From Gammaproteobacteria bacterium 13_2_20CM_66_19 (lineage in GTDB: Bacteria; Pseudomonadota; Gammaproteobacteria; Steroidobacterales; Steroidobacteraceae), in NCBI GenBank assembly GCA_001914695.1, contig MNCZ01000077.1:1-38398 (forward strand): a stretch of DNA of 38,398 nt. The letters are read 5' to 3'. The position numbers were made by a program, and so were the translations under genes. The notes under the pieces are model-generated. The model was not told where the DNA came from. It saw nothing but the letters and a program-made list of their open reading frames with translations, and did no database searches. Positions within the stretch are counted from its first letter, which is position 1. Every line of letters begins with the position of its first letter. Below, in pieces: positions 17,426 through 25,685 of the stretch.

Positions 17426-18241
17426 GTGTCGACGGACGAGCCGCTTCGGGCACAGATTGAGGCTTTGGTGCGCGCCGGAGCGCTCCGGCGCAAGACGGCC
17501 GGCGCGCGGCTGGAAGCGGAGATCCGCCGGCGCGAAGAAGTGCTGCGCCAGACGTTCCGCCGCTACGTCTCCCCTCGCGTCGCTGACAAGATCCTCGAGG
17601 ATGCGCAGTTGCGGGACACGCTGCTCGCCACCGCCGAGTTGCGAGCGCACGCGGTGGTGCTGTTCGCGGACCTCCGTGGCTTCACCAGCATCTCCGAGCA
17701 GCTCGATCCGCGCCGCGTGGTGCCGCTGCTGAATGAGTACTTCTCGCTCCTCACCGACATCACCTTCCGCCACGAGGGCACCGTGTTTCACATGGCCGGG
17801 GACTGCCTGATGCTCGGTTTCGGCGTGCCGCTCGAGCAGCCCGACAGTCCCGAGCGCTCGGTGCGCGCCGCGCAGGAGATGCTCAGGAGCTTCAGCGGTC
17901 TCGCCCGCTCCTGGAAAGAGCGCCACGACATCGATGCCGGACTCGGCATCGGCATCAACGAGGGGGATGTGGTCGCCGGTAACGTCGGCTCCTCTTCCTA
18001 TATGAGTTACACGATCATCGGCGACACCGTGAACATCGCCGCGCGGCTGTGCCAGAGGGCCCGCGCCGGCGAGATACTCTTCTCGGGGTCGCTCAAGCAA
18101 TCCCTCGATGCGCACGGCATGGATGTCGGCGCGACACCGCTCCCGCCCCTGCAGCTGCGCGGACGCTCCCACCCCATCGATATCTTCTGCGTGCCGCGCG
18201 AGACGCGCATGCAGGTGAGTGCCCCGCCCACCGCCGCCTGA
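17426..18241 (+). CDS. Class III adenylate/guanylate cyclase
   Basis: A 271-residue soluble protein. A helical N-terminus (about 1-60) contains FRRYVSPRVADKIL, the linker seen before many bacterial class III cyclase domains. The catalytic domain has both metal-binding Asp residues (Asp82 in LFADLRGFTS and Asp126 in AGDCLMLGFG) and the Asn and Arg of IGDTVNIAARL (Asn203, Arg207), with Asp200 where adenine-specific enzymes have Asp. The position of the other adenine-recognition residue, normally Lys in DKFIGD, is His122 (FHMAGD). It may therefore make cAMP with altered specificity, or be weak. No sensor or membrane domain is present. The start is GTG 17426 with AGGGAG (17416-17421) upstream. 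mfd follows 124 bases later. Confidence 0.9.
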   Translation: MSTDEPLRAQIEALVRAGALRRKTAGARLEAEIRRREEVLRQTFRRYVSPRVADKILEDAQLRDTLLATAELRAHAVVLFADLRGFTSISEQLDPRRVVPLLNEYFSLLTDITFRHEGTVFHMAGDCLMLGFGVPLEQPDSPERSVRAAQEMLRSFSGLARSWKERHDIDAGLGIGINEGDVVAGNVGSSSYMSYTIIGDTVNIAARLCQRARAGEILFSGSLKQSLDAHGMDVGATPLPPLQLRGRSHPIDIFCVPRETRMQVSAPPTAA

Positions 18242-18365
18242 CCCGCGCCTCAGGCGCAGCACGACCTCGCGCCTCGAGCGCCCCGCTCCCCCTCGAGACA
18301 GACCCGCGCTGGGTGGGGACCTTGAGCTAAGCTCGCGCCTCTTTCGCGTCGAAGCGCGCCTTGTC

Positions 18366-21300
18366 ATGTCCTCATTGCTCAATCCGCCGCTCCCGGACGG
18401 GGACCGCCGCCGGCTGCGCTGGCATCAGCTCTACGGCAGCGCCGCGGCGCTGGCGCTGGCCGAGGCGACGCGTGCCGACCGGCGGCTGTATGTGGTGATC
18501 GCGGATTCGGTGCACGAGCTCGAGCGGCTCACCGCCGAGCTGCGCTTCTTCGCGAACGGCGCGCTGCCGCTGCTGCGACTGCCGGACTGGGAGGTGCTGC
18601 CTTACGAGCTGTTCTCGCCCCACCCGGACACCATCTCCGAGCGCCTGAAGACGCTCTTCGAGCTGCCGCAGCTCAACGATGGCTGCCTCATCGTATCCGC
18701 CGACACGCTCATGCAGCGCCTGCCGCCCCGCAGTTACGTCGAGGGCCGCGCGTTCGAGCTCAAGAAGGGTCAGCCGCTTGCCATCGAGCCCTTCCGCCAG
18801 CGCCTCGCGGAAGCCGGCTACGCGAGTGTCAGCCAGGTCGTGAGTCCCGGGGAGTTCGCGGTGCGCGGGTCGCTCCTCGACGTCTTTCCCATGGGCAGCG
18901 CTGCTCCGCTGCGCATCGACCTGTTCGACGACGAGATCGAGGCCATCCGGCGCTTCGACCCGGAGACCCAGCGCTCGCTCGATGCGCTGCCGGGCGTGCG
19001 GCTGCTCCCCGCCCGCGAAGTACCGCTCGATCCGGCCGCGGTCAAGGAGTTCCGCCGCCGCTATCGCACACGCTTCGAAGGGGATCCGACGCGCTCCAGC
19101 ATCTATCGCGGCGTGAGCGAGGGGCTGGCGCCGGCGGGGATCGAGTTCTACCAGCCGCTGTTCTTCGATTCGACGGCGACGCTCTTCGACTACCTGCCGC
19201 GGGACGCGGTGATCGTGCAGGACGCGGCGCTGCCGGCGACCCTCGCCAAGGGGTGGCAGGACGTCGAGGCGCGCCACGAGGACCGCCGCCACGACATCGA
19301 GCGCCCGGTGCTTTCCCCCGCGGAGTTGTTTCTTCCGCCCGCCGAGCTCGAGGCGGCCCTCGGTGCCTTCGCATCGATCACCCTCGACGCCTTCAAGGCC
19401 GAGACCGAGCTCTCGGGCGGCGGCGCCGCGGTGCGTAACTTCCCCACGACCGCCCCGCGCGAGCTGCGCATCGACGTGCGTGCCGAGCAGCCGTTCGCGC
19501 CGCTCGATACCTTCCTCAAGGGTTTCGCGGGCCGGGTGCTGCTCGCGGCCGACTCGGCCGGGCGGCGCGAGGTGCTGCACGAGATGCTCCGGGCCCACGG
19601 TCACGAGGTGACGGTGGTCTCGGGATGGGACGCTTTCGCTCGAGGCGAGGCGCGGCTCGGGCTCACGGTGGCGCCCGATCTCAAGGGCCTGCAGCTCACC
19701 ACGCCGGCGATCGCCGTGGTCGCGGAGGCGCAGCTCTTCGGGGCGCGGGCCCGCCAGGAGCGGCGGCGCAAGCGCGCCGCCGCCGATCCCGAGGCGATCC
19801 TGCGCGACCTGAAGGATCTCAATCCCGGCGCCCCCGTGGTGCACGAGGAGTACGGCGTCGGTCGCTACGCGGGGCTGATCCCGCTCGAGATCGGCGGGCA
19901 GCCGGGAGAATTCCTGGTGCTCGAGTACCTGGACGGGGACCGCATCTACGTCCCGGTGCACGCGCTGCACCTCGTCAGCCGTTACACCGGTGCCGCCCCC
20001 GAGAGCGCCCCGCTCCACAAGCTCGGCACCGATCAGTGGGCGCGCGCCAGGAAGCGCGCCGCCGAGCAGATCCGCGACGTGGCCGCGGAGCTCCTCGACC
20101 TCAACGCGCGGCGCAAGGCCCAGCCGGGGCTCGCGCTCGCCGTGAGCGAGCTCGACTACCAGTCCTTCGCCAACGCCTTCCCGTTCGAGGAGACCGAGGA
20201 TCAGGCGCAGGCGATCGAGCAGGTGCTCGAAGACTTGAAGAGCGAGCGGCCCATGGACCGGATCGTCTGCGGCGACGTCGGCTTCGGCAAGACCGAGGTC
20301 GCGATGCGCGCGGCCTTCGTGGCCGCGCACGCCGGCAAGCAGGTGGCGGTGCTCGCGCCGACGACGCTCCTCGTGCAGCAGCACCTCGCGAACTTCCGCG
20401 ACCGCTTCGCCGACTGGCCGGTGCGCATCGAGGCGCTGTCGCGCTTCGGCACGGGAGCCGAGACCCGCACCGTGCTCGAGGGACTCGAGCAGGGCAAGGT
20501 CGACATCGTCATCGCCACGCACCGCCTTCTGCACTCGCACGCGCGCTTCCACGACCTCGGCCTCCTCATCATCGACGAGGAGCATCGCTTCGGCGTGCGC
20601 GACAAGCAGCGCCTGCAGGCGCTGCGCGCCAACGTGCACGTGCTCACCCTCACCGCGACGCCGATTCCGCGCACGCTCAACATGGCGCTCGGCGGGCTGC
20701 GCGACCTGTCGCTGATCACGACCGCCCCGGCCGCGCGGCTCGCCATCAAGACCTTCCTCATCGAGTGGCATGCGCCGACGCTGCGCGAGGCGGCGCTGCG
20801 CGAGCTGCGCCGCGGCGGGCAGGTCTATTTCGTGCACAACGAGGTGCGCACCATCGGCAAGATCGCGGCAGAACTGCAGTCCCTCGTGCCGGAAGCGAGC
20901 CTGCGCATCGGCCACGGGCAGATGCGCGAGCGCGAGCTCGAGCAGCTGATGGTCGATTTCTATCACCGCCGCTTCAGCGTGCTGGTGTGCACCACCATCA
21001 TCGAGAGCGGCATCGACGTGCCCACCGCCAACACCATCATCATCAATCGCGCCGACACCTTCGGCCTCGCGCAGCTGCACCAGCTGCGCGGCCGCGTCGG
21101 GCGCTCGCACCATCGCGCCTACGCCTATCTGGTCGCGCCGCCGCGCCAGGCGCTGGCGCGCGATGCGGCCAAGCGACTCGAGGCGATCGAGTCGATGGAG
21201 GAGCTCGGCGCCGGCTTCGTGCTCGCCACCCACGACCTCGAGATCCGCGGCGCCGGGGAGCTCCTCGGCGAGCAGCAGAGCGGCCAGGTGACCGAGATCG

Positions 21301-21839
21301 GCCTGTCGCTGTATCTCGATATGCTCGAGCACGCCGTGCGGGCCCTCAAGGCCGGCCGCGAGCCGCTGCTCGATCAGCCGCTCGCCGCCGCCACCGAGGT
21401 CGAGCTGCGACTGCCCGCGTTTCTGCCCGAGGCCTATGTCGGCGACGTCCACGTGCGGCTGTCGCTCTACAAGCGCATCGCCGCCGCCGAGAGCGACGCG
21501 GCGCTCGATGATCTCGCCGCCGAGATCCAGGATCGTTTCGGCCCGCCGCCGCCCGCCGCGCAGAGCCTCCTGCGCATCGCCCGGCTCAAGCTCGCCGCGC
21601 GCGCTCTCGGGGTGCGCCGGCTCGATCTCGGGCCGCAGGGCGGCACGGTGCTGTTCGAGGAGCAGTCCCGCATCGATCCCGCGACCGTCGTGCACATGAT
21701 CCAGAGAGGCTCGCGCGAGTACCGCCTCGACGGGCCGCTGCGGCTGCGCGTTGCGCGAGCGCTGCCCACAGAGAGCGCCCGTTTCGAGTTTGCTGCCGAT
21801 CTTCTCGGGCGCCTCGGTGAACCGCCCCGCGTCCATTGA
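18366..21839 (+). CDS. mfd: Transcription-repair coupling factor Mfd
   Basis: A 1157-residue DNA translocase that removes RNA polymerase stalled at lesions and recruits UvrA. The N-terminal UvrB-like part contains LPDWEVLPYELFSPHPD and the segment VSPGEFAVRGSLLDVFP (about 154-170). The CarD-like RNA-polymerase interaction domain begins near residue 488 (VVHEEYGVGRYAGLIPLE). The helicase motor has Walker A CGDVGFGKTEVA (about 633), DEEH (about 737), LTATPIPRTL, TTIIESGIDVPTANT and QLRGRVGRS. A C-terminal TRCF domain starts around 1030 (LPAFLPEAYVGDVHVRLSLY). Size is normal for the family (E. coli 1148). ATG 18366 is where homology starts. The tail of the gene is 16 bases from the csiV-like gene, a pairing also known from other gammaproteobacteria. 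Confidence 0.97.
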   Translation: MSSLLNPPLPDGDRRRLRWHQLYGSAAALALAEATRADRRLYVVIADSVHELERLTAELRFFANGALPLLRLPDWEVLPYELFSPHPDTISERLKTLFELPQLNDGCLIVSADTLMQRLPPRSYVEGRAFELKKGQPLAIEPFRQRLAEAGYASVSQVVSPGEFAVRGSLLDVFPMGSAAPLRIDLFDDEIEAIRRFDPETQRSLDALPGVRLLPAREVPLDPAAVKEFRRRYRTRFEGDPTRSSIYRGVSEGLAPAGIEFYQPLFFDSTATLFDYLPRDAVIVQDAALPATLAKGWQDVEARHEDRRHDIERPVLSPAELFLPPAELEAALGAFASITLDAFKAETELSGGGAAVRNFPTTAPRELRIDVRAEQPFAPLDTFLKGFAGRVLLAADSAGRREVLHEMLRAHGHEVTVVSGWDAFARGEARLGLTVAPDLKGLQLTTPAIAVVAEAQLFGARARQERRRKRAAADPEAILRDLKDLNPGAPVVHEEYGVGRYAGLIPLEIGGQPGEFLVLEYLDGDRIYVPVHALHLVSRYTGAAPESAPLHKLGTDQWARARKRAAEQIRDVAAELLDLNARRKAQPGLALAVSELDYQSFANAFPFEETEDQAQAIEQVLEDLKSERPMDRIVCGDVGFGKTEVAMRAAFVAAHAGKQVAVLAPTTLLVQQHLANFRDRFADWPVRIEALSRFGTGAETRTVLEGLEQGKVDIVIATHRLLHSHARFHDLGLLIIDEEHRFGVRDKQRLQALRANVHVLTLTATPIPRTLNMALGGLRDLSLITTAPAARLAIKTFLIEWHAPTLREAALRELRRGGQVYFVHNEVRTIGKIAAELQSLVPEASLRIGHGQMRERELEQLMVDFYHRRFSVLVCTTIIESGIDVPTANTIIINRADTFGLAQLHQLRGRVGRSHHRAYAYLVAPPRQALARDAAKRLEAIESMEELGAGFVLATHDLEIRGAGELLGEQQSGQVTEIGLSLYLDMLEHAVRALKAGREPLLDQPLAAATEVELRLPAFLPEAYVGDVHVRLSLYKRIAAAESDAALDDLAAEIQDRFGPPPPAAQSLLRIARLKLAARALGVRRLDLGPQGGTVLFEEQSRIDPATVVHMIQRGSREYRLDGPLRLRVARALPTESARFEFAADLLGRLGEPPRVH

Positions 21840-21855
21840 ACGACCCCGCGCTAGA

Positions 21856-22518
21856 ATGGCGCACATGAAGGAGCGCCCCAGACGGCTGCGCACGCGGAGC
21901 CTCGCCGCGATCATGCTGCTCGGCGGGACGCTCCCTGCCGCCTCGCAGGAGCCGGCCGCGCCGCCCGCGGCGGCGAGCGGCACGGTCTACAACATCGAGC
22001 TCATCGTCTTCCGCGCGACCACCGCCTCGAGCGCCGCCGAGAACTGGAGCGCGGAGGCGGGCGAGCGCACCATCGCGGGCGACGAATCGACCAGTGACTC
22101 GGCCCAGGTCGGGCGCTTCGTGGCGCAGCTGCCGATGAGCGCCTGGCAGCTCACCGAGCTCGAGAACCGCCTGCGCGCGGACGGTAACTATGTCCCGCTG
22201 GCTCACGCCGCCTGGTCGCAGACGGCGAGCTCCTGGGGAACGCGGGCCGGCTTCCCCGTAAAGCGCCTCGGCCTCAACGTACCGGGCTTGAGTGGCACGG
22301 TCTTTCTCGAGCGCGGCCAGTTCCTGCACCTCGGGCTGTCGCTGACCTATGCCATGCCCTCGCCTCCCGAAGGACTTGGCGCGGCGCCCGACACGCCCTT
22401 CACCCTCAACCAGAGCCGCCGCGTGCGCTTCTACGAGCGCGACTACTACGACCATCCGGCATTCGGCGTGATCGCGCTGGTGACGCCCTCCCAGGGCGCG
22501 CGTCCCCCCGGCCGCTAG
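21856..22518 (+). CDS. csiV: CsiV-family periplasmic protein
   Basis: About 220 residues. A basic N-terminus and hydrophobic stretch (SLAAIMLLGGTLPAASQ) make a signal peptide. The mature protein begins YNIELIVFRATT and has the family pattern LPMSAWQLTELENRLRADGN, YVPLAHAAWSQ and a C-terminal SRRVRFYERDYYDHPAFGVI. In Vibrio and Shewanella CsiV/LpoV activates the peptidoglycan synthase PBP1a; that role here is inferred from family. The position right after mfd is a common arrangement in Pseudomonas-like genomes. ATG 21856 or 21865 could start it; neither has a clear Shine-Dalgarno sequence, which fits translation following mfd. It converges on the RES toxin with only six bases between stops. 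Confidence 0.72.
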   Translation: MAHMKERPRRLRTRSLAAIMLLGGTLPAASQEPAAPPAAASGTVYNIELIVFRATTASSAAENWSAEAGERTIAGDESTSDSAQVGRFVAQLPMSAWQLTELENRLRADGNYVPLAHAAWSQTASSWGTRAGFPVKRLGLNVPGLSGTVFLERGQFLHLGLSLTYAMPSPPEGLGAAPDTPFTLNQSRRVRFYERDYYDHPAFGVIALVTPSQGARPPGR

Positions 22519-22524
22519 TCACGC

Positions 22525-23247
22525 TTACCCGCCGAGAAGCTGCTCGCGGCCGAACTCCCAGGTCTGCCCGGTGCGCTCCTCCTTCGCGCAACGCACCCGC
22601 TCGCGCGAGGCCGCGATGAACCAGGTCTCGAGCGCGCGCGGCTTGCCGCGGCCGAAGACCCCCGGGTCGAGCGCCGCCACACAAGCCGCGTGCTCGGGGT
22701 CGCGCACGGATTCGTAGCGGATGATCTGGATGCGCGCCTCGCGCGCCAGCCGCGCAAACGCCTGGGTGCCCTCGTAGCTCGTGCGGTGGGTCCACACCGC
22801 GCGCTCGCGCTTGAGCGGCGGGAGCGTCAGGTCGAGGGCGGCCGCGGTGCGCACGCCGGCGCGGAACGCGGTGTGCGGCACGGCTTTCAGGTCCGGCGTC
22901 CCCGGCGAGTCGAGCAGAAAGCGCAACCGCCAGTAGCTCTTCTCCGCGAGCGCCGTGCGCAGCGCTTCGGCGCCGTACCAGACTCCGGCGTCGAACGCCG
23001 CGCGGAAGCGCGAGCCGAGGTGCGGCCGGTAGCGGAAGGGCGTGGCGAGAAGATAGTGGAGACGGCGCACCGCAGGCGGCAATGGTGGCTTGCTCGCCTC
23101 GAGAAGCAGCTCGAGTGCCGCCTGCTCCTCGAGCGAGTCGGCGAGGCGCATGGTCGAGGCGGTGTGCTGCGCCTCGACCACGCGCCACAGCTCGCGGCCG
23201 TAGCGACGCGCCTCAGATGCGAGCGCGGGCGGCGTCCAGGTAGTCAA
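22525..23247 (-). CDS. RES-domain toxin
   Basis: About 240 residues of the RES family, toxins of the ParT type. Characterised members consume or modify NAD or act as ADP-ribosyltransferases. Visible hallmarks are FRYRPHLGSRFRAAFDAGVW (the Arg region), YGAEALRTALAEKSYWRLRF (the Glu region) and a later ESVRDPEHAACVAAL. The open frame starts with TTG at 23247, overlapping the antitoxin gene by 35 bases; this start lacks a Shine-Dalgarno sequence and may not be exact, but homology (RELWRVVEAQHTASTM) requires a start close to it. The antitoxin precedes it in the same operon, as is normal for this class. Which chemistry it uses cannot be told from sequence. Confidence 0.85.
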   Translation of the reverse strand: MTTWTPPALASEARRYGRELWRVVEAQHTASTMRLADSLEEQAALELLLEASKPPLPPAVRRLHYLLATPFRYRPHLGSRFRAAFDAGVWYGAEALRTALAEKSYWRLRFLLDSPGTPDLKAVPHTAFRAGVRTAAALDLTLPPLKRERAVWTHRTSYEGTQAFARLAREARIQIIRYESVRDPEHAACVAALDPGVFGRGKPRALETWFIAASRERVRCAKEERTGQTWEFGREQLLGG

Positions 23248-23599
23248 CCGTGCGCACCAGGCCCGCGGGATCGCTGATCAGCGCGAGCGGCACGCCGCCG
23301 AGGGCGCTGTTGGCGCTGCGCAGCCAGGCGCGCGCCGCGGCATCGTCCGAGCCGACGATGGCATCGAGCGAGCGGAACAGCCGCACGAACAGCGCCGCCA
23401 GCTGCCAGGGCTTGGAGCCGGGCTCGAGGTGCCTCTGGCCGTTCGCGAGCCGCGACAGCGTCGCCCCGCTCACGCCGATCACCTCCGCCAGCTCGCCCTG
23501 GGTCACGGCCAGGAAGCGCGCCGCGCGCACCGTGGCGCGCGACAGGATGACGCCGGGATCGGGCGCCGGGCGGGTCTTCAGTGCACGGGCAGTAGCCAT
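23213..23599 (-). CDS. Xre/MbcA/ParS-family antitoxin
   Basis: A 128-residue antitoxin for the RES toxin encoded downstream. The N-terminal half has a helix-turn-helix (FLAVTQGELAEVIGVSGATL then SRLANGQRHLEPGSKPWQLA), and the C-terminal half is the toxin-binding domain of the Xre/MbcA/ParS type (ALFVRLFRSLDAIVGSDDAA, LRSANSALGGVPLALISDP). The gene overlaps its toxin by 35 bases. Directly upstream is a perfect 11-bp inverted repeat bracketing a promoter, the expected site of autorepression. No Shine-Dalgarno sequence is visible, and the predicted transcript would begin within a few bases of the ATG. Confidence 0.88.
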   Translation of the reverse strand: MATARALKTRPAPDPGVILSRATVRAARFLAVTQGELAEVIGVSGATLSRLANGQRHLEPGSKPWQLAALFVRLFRSLDAIVGSDDAAARAWLRSANSALGGVPLALISDPAGLVRTVDYLDAARARI

Positions 23600-23601
23600 T
23601 T

Positions 23602-23635
23602 CTGTGGAAATAATATCACTAGTCTATTTCCACAG
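23602..23635 (-). promoter_or_regulatory. Operator/promoter of the RES-Xre operon
   Basis: CTGTGGAAATA (23602-23612) and TATTTCCACAG (23625-23635) form a perfect inverted repeat with 11-bp arms and a 12-base centre. On the minus strand a TATTAT -10 box (23610-23615) and a TTGCTG -35-like box, 17 bases apart, overlap the two arms. Protein bound to the repeat would cover the promoter. It begins two bases upstream of the antitoxin ATG. Confidence 0.7.
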
Positions 23636-23700
23636 CAAAATAGCGGTCTTCGCCGGCGTCGCGGTCGCCGCGGCGCCGCACGGCGACAAGCGCGGTCGGG

Positions 23701-24633
23701 TCAGTGAAAATCCCCGGCTTCCGCGGTGACGATGCCGTCCTTGCCGTTCTGCTTCGCGCGCTTGAGCGCCGCCCGGCAGGCCTTCACCAGTCCCTCGAGC
23801 GGCAGCGTGCGCGGCGGCACGAGGTTCGCGATCCCGGCGCTCAGAGTGACGTAGCGGCCGGCGCCGGCCGTGGGGTGGTGCATCAGCAGATCGCGCACGC
23901 GCTGCGATACCACCTGGGCGTACTGCGCCGCCTTGTCGGCGGCCTCGCCCTGGGTGAGCACCGCGAAGGTTCCGCCCTCCCAGCGGCCGACCAGGTCGCC
24001 GCGGCGGCGGTAGGCGCTGCCGACGACCCGCGCCACACGGCGGATGCAGGCATCGCCCGCCGAGCGATCGAATTTTTCGTTATAGGCCCCGAGATCGTCG
24101 ATGTCGAAGAGCGTCAGGCCGATCTCGTGCGAATCCCGCTGCGCGAGCACCCAGTCCCGCTGCAGCAGCTCCTCGAAGTATTCGCGCGAGTGCAGCCCCG
24201 TGAGGCGGTCCTCGCGCAGCCAGGAGGGGAGCCCCGCGGATGAGCGCTCGGCGCCCTTCAGGCGATCACTGGCGTCGCGGTGATAGCCGATGAAATGCGT
24301 GAGCTGGCCGGCGGAGCTGCGCACCGGCTGCACCACGATCTCGTTCCAGAAGAGCGAGCCGTCGGGACGATAGTTGCGCACCAGCACGCGCGCGGGCTCG
24401 CCCTTCTCGAGCGCCTCGCGTAGCCGAGCGCGCGCTTCCTGATCGCGATCGGTGCCCTGGAGGATGCGCAGGTTGGTGCCGAGCAGCGCCGACACCGGAT
24501 AGCCGCACATCTCGGCGAAGGCGCCGTTGACGAACAGCACCGGGCAGTCGCGGGCCTGCGCATCGCAGATCACGATGCCTTCGGGCGCGCTCTCGACTAC
24601 GCGGCGCCAGGCCTCCGCGGACCAGTTGTTCAT
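23701..24633 (-). CDS. LOV-like PAS plus GGDEF-like protein with both signatures altered
   Basis: A 310-residue soluble protein. Residues about 8-122 resemble a LOV domain very closely (FVNGAFAEMCGYPVSALLGT, YRPDGSLFWNEIVVQPV, THFIGYHRDAS), but the photoactive Cys motif NCRFLQ is NLRILQ (Leu55). Residues 140-305 form a diguanylate-cyclase-like domain (LTGLHSREYFEELL, FDIDDLGAYNEKFDRSAGD), but the GGDEF signature is EGGTF (219-223). Light sensing by the cysteine adduct and c-di-GMP synthesis are therefore both unlikely. A redox, flavin or protein-binding role is possible. No EAL domain is present. The ATG overlaps the nagZ stop by four bases, making it the last gene of the long rnc operon. Confidence 0.87.
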   Translation of the reverse strand: MNNWSAEAWRRVVESAPEGIVICDAQARDCPVLFVNGAFAEMCGYPVSALLGTNLRILQGTDRDQEARARLREALEKGEPARVLVRNYRPDGSLFWNEIVVQPVRSSAGQLTHFIGYHRDASDRLKGAERSSAGLPSWLREDRLTGLHSREYFEELLQRDWVLAQRDSHEIGLTLFDIDDLGAYNEKFDRSAGDACIRRVARVVGSAYRRRGDLVGRWEGGTFAVLTQGEAADKAAQYAQVVSQRVRDLLMHHPTAGAGRYVTLSAGIANLVPPRTLPLEGLVKACRAALKRAKQNGKDGIVTAEAGDFH

Positions 24634-25685
24634 GTGTCGCGTCCGGCTTCCAGCGTCAGGGACGGTGCCGCGGTCGCGCGCGCCAGCAGCTCTCGCGCCC
24701 GCATCCATTCGGGCGAGGCCTCGAGCGCCGCCCGCGCCGGACTCGCCCGCCCGTGCAAGCGCACCAGGCGCAGGCTCGACGCCGGCTGGGGCTCGACATC
24801 CAGGTGCTCGAGCAGCTCGATGACGCTCGCGCGGTTGTTACAGACGGGTAGCATGTCGCAACCTGCCGACAGGGCCTGCTGCGCCCGCGTGACGACGTCG
24901 CCGTACGCGGCAGCGGCCCCTCCCATGGACAGATCATCACTGAACACTACCCCCTGAAACACCAGCTCTCCGCGCAGCACGTCGCGAATCCAGCGGCTGG
25001 AAAGGCTTGCCGGGGCCGGATCCACCACCGGAAACAGCACATGGGCCGCCATGACGGCCGGCAGCCCGTTGGCGATCAGCCGCCGGTAGGGGGTGAGATC
25101 CCCGGCGAGGTCCGGCAGGGAGCGCCGGTCGACCGGGAGCGTCAGGTGGGAGTCCGCCACCACCGCCCCGTGACCGGGAAAGTGCTTGGCGGTGGCCGCC
25201 ATGCCGGCATCGCGCATTCCGAGCATCCAGGCGAGCGAGAGCTGCGCGACCGCCTCGGGCTCGGCGTGGAAGGCCCGATCCCCGATGACGCTCACGCCAT
25301 GATCGAGGTCCACGCACGGGGCGAAGGAGATGTCGACTCCGTGGGCACGCAGCTCCGCCGCCATCAGCCATCCCATGGCCCGCGAGAGCGCAAGTCCCGC
25401 GCGCGCATCGAGGTCGAACTCGTGACCCGAGCGGCGCGCGGGCGGCAGCACCGAGAAGCCCTCCCGGAAGCGCTGCACCCGCCCGCCCTCGTGATCGACG
25501 GCCACGATGAGCGGCGGGGTGCGCTCGGCGTGGATTGCGCTCGCGAGAGCGGTGAGCTGCGCGGGATCGGTGTAATTGCGCGTGAAGAGGATGACGCCGC
25601 CGACCAGCGGATGATGCAGGAGCTCCCGATCCTCGGCAGTGACGCTCGTCCCCGCCAGATCGATCATCAGGGGACCGAGACTCAT
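24630..25685 (-). CDS. nagZ: Beta-N-acetylhexosaminidase NagZ
   Basis: A 351-residue cytoplasmic family GH3 enzyme that removes N-acetylglucosamine from anhydromuropeptides during peptidoglycan recycling. The sequence begins GPLMIDLAGTSVTAEDRELL and has VDHEGGRVQRF (about 63-73), KHFPGHG (167-173) with the acid/base dyad in DSH (178-180), and the nucleophile Asp in VFSDDLSMGG (Asp250). Size matches E. coli NagZ (341). The start ATG at 25685 overlaps the rlmD stop by four bases. In many bacteria NagZ also influences beta-lactamase induction, but no ampR or ampC is visible here. Confidence 0.96.
   Translation of the reverse strand: MSLGPLMIDLAGTSVTAEDRELLHHPLVGGVILFTRNYTDPAQLTALASAIHAERTPPLIVAVDHEGGRVQRFREGFSVLPPARRSGHEFDLDARAGLALSRAMGWLMAAELRAHGVDISFAPCVDLDHGVSVIGDRAFHAEPEAVAQLSLAWMLGMRDAGMAATAKHFPGHGAVVADSHLTLPVDRRSLPDLAGDLTPYRRLIANGLPAVMAAHVLFPVVDPAPASLSSRWIRDVLRGELVFQGVVFSDDLSMGGAAAAYGDVVTRAQQALSAGCDMLPVCNNRASVIELLEHLDVEPQPASSLRLVRLHGRASPARAALEASPEWMRARELLARATAAPSLTLEAGRDT

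Noticed and set aside
18372-21983. A 1203-codon open frame on the minus strand opposite mfd
   Set aside because: It mirrors mfd almost end to end, has no recognisable domain, and is rich in Arg, Glu, His and Leu as expected for the antisense of GC-rich codons. Long antisense frames are normal at this GC content.
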